Shown here piece by piece: positions 1 to 5,155 of a DNA stretch of 6,092 nucleotides (position 1 is its first letter; each line of letters begins with the position of its first letter). The notes beneath the pieces were generated by a model. The model worked only from the letters and a program-made list of their open reading frames with translations, made no database searches and had not been told where the DNA came from. The translations under genes were made by a program, and so were the position numbers. The DNA lies in assembly GCA_020058145.1 (NCBI GenBank), contig JAGVEP010000509.1, positions 1 through 6,092 on the forward strand, written 5' to 3'. The stretch is from Phycisphaerae bacterium (GTDB lineage Bacteria > Planctomycetota > Phycisphaerae > UBA1845 > Fen-1342).

Positions 1-268
1 CCAGGGCCCCTGCGTCGCGCAGCACGCGGAGCGTGTGCCGCCTGCGGCTTGCCGAGCGAATGCGGACCGTCGGAAAAGGCGGCAGGTCGGCGTTTTCACG
101 CGGCCGCAGGACATCGCCGGCTAGCCGCACGGTGTGCTCGAGTTCACGCGCCCGCAGCGCGACCGTGGGATGGTCGGCGAGATACGCGTCGAGCAGAACG
201 GTCACGTCGGACGGCGACTGGCCGAGGGCTCGGTCGAGCAGGAGGCGTTCAAGTGCTTCTGAGTTCAT
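1..268 (-). CDS. Anti-sigma-factor-like protein, N-terminal part (cut by window edge)
   Basis: An open frame of 89 codons starts at the ATG at 268-266 and runs off the left edge with no stop. The start is supported by GAGG about 9 bases upstream (reverse complement of the bases just after 268). The protein begins MNSEALERLLLDRALGQ and has a conserved-looking stretch, LLDAYLADHP, around residues 25-34. It then turns Arg-rich (RSASRRRH, about residues 69-76). No HxxxCxxC zinc motif and no membrane segment are seen in the visible part. It lies downstream of the ECF sigma gene on the same strand, about 235 bp away. ECF sigma genes are often followed by their anti-sigma factor, and short acidic-helical N-termini of this kind are common in planctomycete proteins in that position. 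The anti-sigma role is therefore inferred from position and general look, not from a diagnostic motif. The repeat array in the gap may weaken or tune co-transcription. Confidence 0.6.
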   Translation of the reverse strand, partial: MNSEALERLLLDRALGQSPSDVTVLLDAYLADHPTVALRARELEHTVRLAGDVLRPRENADLPPFPTVRIRSASRRRHTLRVLRDAGAL

Positions 269-295
269 GTTGTCGACCTCAATTTCGCACGGCGG

Positions 296-507
296 CTACA
301 TCGGCCGGTGTAGAGCCCGGCCGCTACATTGGTGTGGCACCGGCTAATAGCCGTGCCCTCCGGCCGGTACGGAGCCCGGCCGCTACATTGGTGTGGCACC
401 GGCTAATAGCCGGTGCCCTCCGGCCGGTACGGAGCCCGGCCGCTACATTGGTGTGGCACCGGCTAATAGCCGGTGCCCTCCGGCCGGTACGGAGCCCGGC
501 CGCTACA
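296..507. repeat. Tandem array of paired REP-like hairpins (60 bp unit, about 3.5 copies)
   Basis: Units lie at 302-360 (59 bp), 361-420 and 421-480 (these two identical), with a partial unit at 481-507. Each full unit carries two hairpins in opposite orientation. On the minus strand, the head TGTAG (387-383 in the second unit) is followed by stem CGGCCGG, loop GCTCCGTA and CCGGCCG. On the plus strand, the head TGTGG (392-396) is followed by stem CACCGGCT, loop AAT and AGCCGGTG (to 415). The two heads face away from a 4-base spacer, TTGG. The first unit has lost one G in the right arm of its TGTGG stem and has a changed loop in the TGTAG hairpin. An extra lone CTACA at 296-300 may be the remnant of a further copy. 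The array fills the gap between the sigma gene and the next gene, and its outermost TAG is the sigma stop codon. The layout resembles the BIMEs built from inverted REPs in enterobacteria. Confidence 0.9.
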
Positions 508-1063
508 GGAGTGCGGTCCTCAGTTGGCGTACCGCGTGGTGGAGACGCGACCGAACGGTGCCAACCGGAATTTCGAGCACCGCGGCAATTTCCTCGTACG
601 ACAACTCCGCCCGCAGCCGCAATTCCAGGGCTTCACGCATGCCGTCCGGCAACTCCGTAATCGCTTGTCGCATGGCGTCGAGTTGGACCCGCTCGGCATT
701 GCCCGGCGCCGGCGCGTCCGCGGGGACCGGCACGATCGGACGCCAGCGACGGCGTGCCGTCACGGCCAGATTTCGGGCGATCGCGAAGAGCCACGCTCGC
801 GGCGAAACCGCTTCCGCCAGCCGTTCAAGCCGCCGGGACGCCTGAAAGAACGTCTCTTGGAGCAAGTCCTCGGCTGCATGGTCATCGCCGCAGGTGCGAC
901 GTAGGAAGGCCAGCAGGCCGGGCCCAACGTCCCGATACAGCGTTTCCAGTCGTGTCGCGTGCTCGCCGTCCAACCGTGCTCTCCATCCACTACGTCGCGC
1001 GCGGGGATCAAAAAGTTCAATGATACGCGACCACCGCCTCCGCCGCGGTCCCGCCCTCCCCAT
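503..1063 (-). CDS. ECF-type RNA polymerase sigma factor
   Basis: The product is 186 residues from the ATG at 1063 (155-190 is usual for ECF sigmas). Region 2 spans about residues 39-103, with the helix AEDLLQETFFQA (64-75) and the promoter-melting helix PRAWLFAIARNLA (89-101). A Pro-Ala-rich linker (about 108-125) joins it to region 4 at about 130-182, which contains LPDGMREALELR and a helix-turn-helix around YEEIAAVLEIPVGTVRSRL. It directs core RNA polymerase to a specific promoter set in the cytoplasm. The ATG has AGGGG six bases upstream. However, the first 30 residues are basic and of low complexity. An in-frame TTG at 973, with GGAG seven bases upstream, would give a 156-residue protein starting just before region 2, so the true start is open. 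No long C-terminal extension is present. The stop TAG (505-503) lies in the first hairpin repeat. It is divergent from the lyase operon, and a regulatory link is possible but not shown. Confidence 0.93.
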   Translation of the reverse strand: MGRAGPRRRRWSRIIELFDPRARRSGWRARLDGEHATRLETLYRDVGPGLLAFLRRTCGDDHAAEDLLQETFFQASRRLERLAEAVSPRAWLFAIARNLAVTARRRWRPIVPVPADAPAPGNAERVQLDAMRQAITELPDGMREALELRLRAELSYEEIAAVLEIPVGTVRSRLHHAVRQLRTALL

Positions 1064-1216
1064 TCCGGACCCCTAGGGTTATCATTCGCGGGATGATGCC
1101 CTTCGGCACCCCGACTCATCCAACCGCAGCGGGTCCCGCGTGCCCTTTCACTGCGAAGATCGACGGCTCACCGTCGGCTGTTCCCGCTGCTGGCCACGTG
1201 CACACCAGGAGGCACA
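1064..1216. promoter_or_regulatory. Divergent intergenic region between sigma gene and lyase operon
   Basis: This 153 bp gap must hold the promoters of the sigma gene (leftward) and of the lyase operon (rightward). No convincing -35/-10 pair stands out. Two small dyads are visible: ATCAT at 1081-1085 with ATGAT at 1093-1097, and a hairpin CGACGG-CTCA-CCGTCG at 1161-1176. The hairpin lies 40 bases before the lyase ATG and could sit in its leader. AGGAGG at 1207-1212 is a perfect Shine-Dalgarno only four bases from the ATG at 1217, which is rather close. No repeat of the kinds found elsewhere in the window occurs here, so this promoter gap is free of them. Confidence 0.5.
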
Positions 1217-2782
1217 ATGCAAGTTGTACTGGACGGAAACTCCCTCTCCATCGAACAACTCGTCGCCGTGGCCCGCGAGTGGGCGAAGGTCGCCATCGCG
1301 CCTGAGGCCCGCAAGCAGGTCCAACGCTCCCGCGACTTCTTGGAACAATGCGTCGCCAAGGGCATCGCGATCTATGGCGTGACCACCGGCATCGGCGAGC
1401 TGGCCCGCGTCCGCATCTCGCCGGAACAGAGTGCCGAACTCAGCCGACGGATCATCTATAGCCATTCCGCCGGCACCGGCGACCGCTTCCCGGATGACTC
1501 CGTACGGGCGGCGATGCTGCTGCGGACGAACGTGCTCTCCAAGGGCTGCTCCGGGGTGCGGCTGAAGCTGCTCGACACGGTCGTCGAAATGCTTAACAAA
1601 GGAGTGATTCCCTACATCAACGAAAAGGGCTCGCTCGGCGTCAGCGGCGATTTGTCACCCATGTCGCAGTTCGCCGAGGTCGCCATCGGCGAGGGCCGCG
1701 CGTTCTACAAGGGCGAACAGATGTCCGGGTCCGCGGCGATGAAGGCCGCCGGCGTCACGCCGACGGACCTCACCTTCAAGGAGGGGCTCGGGCTCATCAA
1801 CGGCTCGCAGATGATGACCGGCGGAGCGGCGTTGCTCTGCTACGATGCCGAGCGCTTGCTCAAGAACGCCGTAATCGCATCGGCGATGACGCTCGACGCC
1901 CTGCGCGCGGTCGAGCGTGCGTTCGAGCCACCCATTCACCGCGCCCGCCCCTATCCCGGCCAGAACGCCGTCGCGACCAACCTCGTGCGCCTCTTCGCGG
2001 GCAGCCAGATCATGGCCGACCACACCGGCAAGGTGCAGGACGGCTACAGCATGCGCTGCACGCCGCAGGTCCTGGGCGCGTCGTTCGACACCCTCGAACA
2101 CGTGCGCAAGACCGTGAACATCGAGATGAACGCGGCGGCGGACAACCCGCTGTTCTTCCCCGACGAGCAGCAGTACTACGCCGCCGGCAATTTCCACGGC
2201 CAGCCGATCGGCATGGTCGTCGATTTCCTCTGCATCGGCATGTCGGAGGTCGCGAACCTCTCCGAGCGGCACACGAACCGGCTGCTGAACCCGGTGCTCT
2301 CCGCGCTGCCCGATTTTCTCGTCCAAGGGAACGGGCTCAACTCCGGGCTGATGGTCGCCCAGTACACAGCGGCGGCGCTCGTTTCGGAAAACAAGGTGCT
2401 CTCGCACCCCGCGTCGGTGGATTCAATCAGCGTGTCGGCGGACCAGGAAGACCACGTGAGCATGGGACCGATCGCGGTCCGCAAGTGCGGCGAAATTCTG
2501 CGCAACGTGCGGGCGGTGCTCGCGATTGAGATGATGTGCGCGGCTCAGGCGTTCGACTTTTACCCGGGCAAGAAGCCGGGACGCGCCACCAAGATCGCGT
2601 ATGACCTCATCCGTTCGAAGGTGCCGTTCCTGAAGGATGACCGCGTGCTGTATCCCGACATCGAGGAAATCCGCAAGCTCATCGCGTCGAACGCGATTCT
2701 CGACGCCGTGGAGAAGGAAATCGGGCCGTTGCTCCTGGCCCGCGATATGAAGGACTTGCCGACCCCGAATGTGCCGTACTGA
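1217..2782 (+). CDS. HAL/PAL/TAL-family aromatic amino acid ammonia-lyase or aminomutase with a VSG cofactor triad
   Basis: The product has 521 residues, close to bacterial HutH (about 510). Members remove ammonia from aromatic L-amino acids, or move it to the beta carbon, using the self-made electrophile MIO in a cytoplasmic tetramer. Visible family residues, with Pseudomonas HutH equivalents, are Tyr53 in IYGVTTGIG (Y53), His83 in YSHSAG (H83), Asn195 in LINGSQ (N195), Tyr277 and Arg280 in VQDGYSMRC (Y280, R283), Phe326 in GNFHGQP (F329), and Glu411 in QEDHVSMG (E414). His83 with Glu411 is the histidine-lyase pattern, so histidine or a close analogue is the best guess. The MIO triad at 142-144 (codons 1640-1648) is Val-Ser-Gly rather than Ala-Ser-Gly. 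The core Ser and Gly remain, and Thr at the first position is known in active aminomutases. No other hut gene is nearby; an MttB-family methyltransferase follows 73 bp downstream. A start at the ATG fits the strong AGGAGG. The family is certain; ammonia-lyase versus aminomutase, and the substrate, are open. I therefore withhold the hutH symbol. Confidence 0.93.
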   Translation: MQVVLDGNSLSIEQLVAVAREWAKVAIAPEARKQVQRSRDFLEQCVAKGIAIYGVTTGIGELARVRISPEQSAELSRRIIYSHSAGTGDRFPDDSVRAAMLLRTNVLSKGCSGVRLKLLDTVVEMLNKGVIPYINEKGSLGVSGDLSPMSQFAEVAIGEGRAFYKGEQMSGSAAMKAAGVTPTDLTFKEGLGLINGSQMMTGGAALLCYDAERLLKNAVIASAMTLDALRAVERAFEPPIHRARPYPGQNAVATNLVRLFAGSQIMADHTGKVQDGYSMRCTPQVLGASFDTLEHVRKTVNIEMNAAADNPLFFPDEQQYYAAGNFHGQPIGMVVDFLCIGMSEVANLSERHTNRLLNPVLSALPDFLVQGNGLNSGLMVAQYTAAALVSENKVLSHPASVDSISVSADQEDHVSMGPIAVRKCGEILRNVRAVLAIEMMCAAQAFDFYPGKKPGRATKIAYDLIRSKVPFLKDDRVLYPDIEEIRKLIASNAILDAVEKEIGPLLLARDMKDLPTPNVPY

Positions 2783-2785
2783 GGA

Positions 2786-2837
2786 CACCGGCAAGATGCC
2801 GGTGCCACATAGTCACCGGCAAGATGCCGGTGCCACA
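2786..2837 (-). repeat. Two direct copies of a TGTGG REP-like hairpin
   Basis: Two identical 24 bp copies lie at 2786-2809 and 2814-2837, separated by TAGT. On the minus strand each is TGTGG followed by stem CACCGGCA, loop TCT and stem TGCCGGTG (8 bp, perfect). The head and most of the stem (TGTGGCACCGGC...GCCGGTG) match the plus-strand hairpin of the 296-507 array; only the apex differs. The copies start three bases after the lyase stop and end seven bases before the Shine-Dalgarno of the methyltransferase. They are therefore transcribed inside the operon and could affect mRNA stability or uneven expression of the two genes. Confidence 0.88.
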
Positions 2838-2855
2838 ATTGACCGGAGTCCGCTG

Positions 2856-4310
2856 ATGCGTCCAATCCTCCGTCTGCTCGACGACACGCTCATCGACCGC
2901 ATTCTCGCCGAGGCGCGCGACATCCTGGCGACGCTCGGCGTGGAAATCCACAACCCCGGCATCCTGGCTTTGCTCGCGGATCACGGCGCACGAGTGGACC
3001 GCGAGAAGTGCCGGGCGTTCTTGCCAGGCGAATTGGTCGACAACGCTCTCAAGACCTCGCCGCGGTCGTTCAAGCTGTATGACGTGTACGGCCGCGAGAC
3101 CCACGACCTCGGCGGACACAACGTCTACTTCACGCCCGGCTCCGCGGCGATCAACGTCCTCGATCTGGGCACCTCAGCGATTCGCCCCGCGACCACCGCC
3201 GACTACATTCGCTACGCCAAGCTCGTCGAGCAACTCCCGCACATCTCGTCGCAAGCCACCGCCATGGTCCCTTCCGACGTGCCGCCGAACATCCAGGACA
3301 GCTACCGCCTTTTTCTAAGCCTGCTGCACGGGCGCAAGCCGGTGGTGACCGGGACCTTCACAATCGACGCGTTCCAGGTGATGAAGGACCTCCAGGTCGT
3401 CGTGCGGGGCAGCGCGGCAGAGCTGAAAGGCAAGCCGCTCACGGTCTTTTCGTGCTGCCCGACCGCGCCGCTGAAATGGAGCGACGTTACTTCGCAAAAT
3501 GTCGTCGATTGTGCGCGCCACTCCATTCCCGTTGAGTTCATTTCGATGCCGCTGGCCGGGTTCGTCGCCCCGGTCACGCTCGTCGGCTCCCTCGTGCAGC
3601 ACACCGCGGAGACCCTCAGCGGGATCGTCATCGCACAGCTCACGAACCCCGGCACGCCGATGCTCTACGGCGGCTCGCCGGCGATTTTCGACGTGCGCTA
3701 TGAGACGACCCCGATGGGCGCCGTCGAGACGATGATGATCGACTGTGCGTACAACGAGATCGGCAAGCGGCTCGGCCTGCCAACGCAGGCGTATATCGCC
3801 CTCAGCGACGGCAAGCAGTTCGACGCCCAGGACGGCCTGGAAACGGGCATGGGCGCGACCCTCGCCGCACTGTCCGGCATCAACAACATCTCCGGTCCGG
3901 GCATGCTCGATTTCGAGAGCTGCTTCAGCCTCGAAAAGCTGGTCCTGGACAACGAAATCTGCGGCATGACGCTGCGGCTGATCGCCGGCATCGAGCCGCG
4001 CGAGGACTTTCCCGCCCGGCCGCGATTCGAGGAGCTGCTCGCCAGCAAGCACCTGCTGATTTCGAAGCACACGCGGCGGCATTTGAAACAGGAGCACTAC
4101 CTCCCCGGCCGCGTGATCGACCGCGCCAACCGCGGCCGCTGGCTGGCAGAAGGTGGCCTGAGCCTCCACCGTCGCGCGCAACAGGAAGTCGAACGGCTGA
4201 TCGCCGCACATCAGCCGCCCGAGTTGTCGCCCGAGACGCGCAGCGAGTTGCGGAAGTTGATGGAACGCGAGGCACGGCGGTACGGAATGGAGCATCTTCC
4301 GCACATGTAG
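2856..4310 (+). CDS. MttB-family (non-pyrrolysine) corrinoid-dependent amine methyltransferase
   Basis: The product has 484 residues, about the length of trimethylamine methyltransferase MttB and its non-Pyl relatives such as the glycine betaine methyltransferase MtgB. The family moves a methyl group from a methylated or quaternary amine to Co(I) of a partner corrinoid protein. Family-like stretches are YFTPGSAAINVLD (91-103), LYGGSPAIFDVRYETTPMGAVE (about 270-291), SDGKQFDAQ (317-325), SGINNISGPGMLDF (about 340-353) and the C-terminal HYLPGRVIDRANRGRW (414-429). True MttB has an in-frame amber codon for pyrrolysine about two thirds along; here the frame is uninterrupted, so a quaternary amine or betaine is a likelier substrate than trimethylamine. 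The start is the ATG at 2856, with GGAG seven bases upstream. An in-frame extension back to 2769 would run through the hairpin repeats and overlap the lyase, so it is rejected. The stop TAG is supplied by the first repeat of the following array, as is the last Met codon. The partner corrinoid gene comes next. The substrate is unknown. Confidence 0.9.
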   Translation: MRPILRLLDDTLIDRILAEARDILATLGVEIHNPGILALLADHGARVDREKCRAFLPGELVDNALKTSPRSFKLYDVYGRETHDLGGHNVYFTPGSAAINVLDLGTSAIRPATTADYIRYAKLVEQLPHISSQATAMVPSDVPPNIQDSYRLFLSLLHGRKPVVTGTFTIDAFQVMKDLQVVVRGSAAELKGKPLTVFSCCPTAPLKWSDVTSQNVVDCARHSIPVEFISMPLAGFVAPVTLVGSLVQHTAETLSGIVIAQLTNPGTPMLYGGSPAIFDVRYETTPMGAVETMMIDCAYNEIGKRLGLPTQAYIALSDGKQFDAQDGLETGMGATLAALSGINNISGPGMLDFESCFSLEKLVLDNEICGMTLRLIAGIEPREDFPARPRFEELLASKHLLISKHTRRHLKQEHYLPGRVIDRANRGRWLAEGGLSLHRRAQQEVERLIAAHQPPELSPETRSELRKLMEREARRYGMEHLPHM

Positions 4311-4406
4311 CGTCGGACCTCCGAGTCCGACGTTGGAGATGTAGCGTCGGACCTCCGAGTCCGACGTTGGAGATGTAGCGTCGGACCTCCGAGTCCGACG
4401 TTGGAG
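4305..4406 (+). repeat. Three exact tandem copies of a 34 bp TGTAG REP-like hairpin
   Basis: Identical units lie at 4305-4338, 4339-4372 and 4373-4406. Each reads ATGTAG, stem CGTCGGAC, loop CTCCGA, stem GTCCGACG, then TTGGAG. The stem is 8 bp and perfect; hairpins lie at 4311-4332, 4345-4366 and 4379-4400. The first TAG (4308-4310) is the stop codon of the methyltransferase gene. There are no variable spacers, so this is not a CRISPR. No T-run follows, so a plain intrinsic terminator is unlikely, but three strong hairpins between the two partner genes could uncouple their mRNA levels. Confidence 0.93.
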
Positions 4407-4408
4407 GC

Positions 4409-4430
4409 CGTAGGGTGGGCACCGCCCACC
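4409..4430 (+). repeat. Single REP-like hairpin with GTAG head
   Basis: CGTAG (4409-4413) directly precedes a perfect 7 bp stem, GGTGGGC-ACC-GCCCACC (4414-4430). It sits two bases after the 34 bp array and shares the GTAG-plus-stem design with a different stem and loop. It lies in the gap between the methyltransferase and corrinoid genes. Confidence 0.72.
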
Positions 4431-4455
4431 AATTGCGGCGGGAACGAGTGCAGTT

Positions 4456-4473
4456 GCCGACCCCCGTGTCGGC
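4456..4473 (+). other. Small hairpin in the leader of the corrinoid protein gene
   Basis: GCCGAC (4456-4461), loop CCCCGT and GTCGGC (4468-4473) form a perfect 6 bp stem. It ends 28 bases before the GTG start and 14 bases before the Shine-Dalgarno. It has no GTAG head. It is too short to call a riboswitch, and none of the expected cobalamin-riboswitch features are seen. Confidence 0.35.
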
Positions 4474-4487
4474 CGACGTTGACCTTG

Positions 4488-4493
4488 AAGGAG
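4488..4493 (+). promoter_or_regulatory. Ribosome binding site that fixes the corrinoid gene start
   Basis: AAGGAG lies eight bases before the GTG at 4502. This decides for 4502 over the longer open frame from the GTG at 4415, which lies inside the hairpin at 4409-4430. Confidence 0.75.
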
Positions 4494-4501
4494 TTCAGAG
4501 C

Positions 4502-5140
4502 GTGGCAGACCTATTGGCAGACATCACCGCGTACCTGCTGACGGGCGACGACGAACAAGTTTCCAGTCTTACCCGGCAGGCGCTCGCCGCGGGCCACAAG
4601 CCCAAGGACATCCTCGACCGCGGCCTGCTCGCGGGCATGGCCGTCGTCGGCGAACGCTTCAAGGCCCACGAAATGTACTTGCCGGACGTGCTCATGGCCG
4701 CGCAAGCCATGAACGCGGGCATGGAACACCTGAAGCCGTTGCTGGTCCGAGATGGCGTGCCATCATTGGGCAAGGTCGTGCTCGGCACCGTGCAGGGCGA
4801 CCTGCACGACATCGGCAAGAACCTGGTCGCGGTGATGCTCAAGGGGGCGGGCTTCGAGGTGCTTGACCTCGGCAGCGACGTATCACCGGCACGCTTCGTG
4901 GAGGCGGCCCGCCAGCACGGTGCACCGGTCATCGGCATGTCGGCGCTTCTGACCACGACCATGCCCATGATGGGCGCGGTGGTTCGCCTGGTGAAAGAGA
5001 GCGGGCTGGCGGGCCAGATTAAGACGATTGTCGGCGGAGCGCCCGTAACCGAGAAGTTCGCCCGCGAAATCGGCGCCGACGCCCACGGCTTCGACGCCGC
5101 GAACGCCGTCGAGCGCGTCCGCGCCCTGATCGGACGCTAG
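4502..5140 (+). CDS. Corrinoid (B12-binding) protein of the MttC/MtbC type
   Basis: The product has 212 residues from the GTG at 4502, the usual size for the corrinoid shuttle proteins of methylamine-type methyltransferases. It carries cobalamin in the cytoplasm, takes a methyl group from the MttB-family enzyme, and passes it to a second methyltransferase that loads a C1 carrier. Residues 1-85 form the helical cap domain, with GLLAGMAVVGERF (41-53) and YLPDVLMAAQAM (59-70). Residues 91-212 form the Rossmann-like B12 domain. D-x-H-x-x-G is present as D100, H102 and G105, with His102 the expected lower cobalt ligand. SALLTTTM (147-154) and VGGAPV (177-182) line the nucleotide tail pocket. The gene follows its likely partner on the same strand after a 191 bp gap filled with hairpin repeats. 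No RamA-type reactivase or methylcorrinoid:pterin methyltransferase is in the window. A methionine-synthase role is unlikely, because only the cap and B12 domains are present. Confidence 0.94.
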   Translation: MADLLADITAYLLTGDDEQVSSLTRQALAAGHKPKDILDRGLLAGMAVVGERFKAHEMYLPDVLMAAQAMNAGMEHLKPLLVRDGVPSLGKVVLGTVQGDLHDIGKNLVAVMLKGAGFEVLDLGSDVSPARFVEAARQHGAPVIGMSALLTTTMPMMGAVVRLVKESGLAGQIKTIVGGAPVTEKFAREIGADAHGFDAANAVERVRALIGR

Positions 5141-5155
5141 CCAGCTACGGCGTCC
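5132..5155. terminator. Hairpin at the convergent gene ends, possible two-way terminator
   Basis: GGACGC (5132-5137) and TAGC (5138-5141) pair with GCTA (5144-5147) and GCGTCC (5150-5155) around the loop CA, leaving a two-base CG bulge at 5148-5149. The inner stem holds the TAG stop of the corrinoid gene and, as its mirror image, the TAG stop of the opposite gene. The gap between the stops is only four bases. No U-run follows on either side, so termination by this hairpin alone is uncertain. Confidence 0.45.

Noticed and set aside
302..507. CRISPR array
   Set aside because: Repeats are contiguous 60 bp units without variable spacers, and no cas gene is present. The 34 bp array at 4305-4406 is rejected for the same reason.
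49..660. Open frame with a repeated peptide across the array
   Set aside because: Its repeated peptide is only the 60 bp repeat read in frame (60 is a multiple of three). It runs antisense to both the sigma gene and the gene before it, and has no sensible ribosome site.
1064..1216. Defined -35/-10 promoters or a cobalamin riboswitch before the lyase
   Set aside because: No hexamer pair with good spacing was found on either strand, and the gap is too short and lacks the conserved B12-box type sequence.
1217..2782. Histidine utilisation (hut) operon
   Set aside because: No hutU, hutI or hutG is seen in the window, and the neighbour is an MttB-family gene; the cofactor triad is also unusual.
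1217..2782. Ergothionase-like lyase releasing trimethylamine directly
   Set aside because: Tempting beside MttB, but the intact MIO Ser-Gly and full HAL catalytic set point to ordinary amino group chemistry; kept only as an alternative.
2769..2855. N-terminal extension of the MttB-like protein
   Set aside because: It would overlap the lyase stop and translate the two hairpin repeats. The ATG at 2856 has its own GGAG and starts where the family usually starts.
4308..4310. TAG read as pyrrolysine at the end of the MttB-like gene
   Set aside because: The codon is at the very C-terminus rather than in the family's Pyl position, and the repeat supplies it. The reading frame beyond is repeat sequence and overlaps the next gene in another frame.
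4415..4501. N-terminal extension of the corrinoid protein
   Set aside because: It starts within the hairpin at 4409-4430. The GTG at 4502 has AAGGAG and gives the normal family length.
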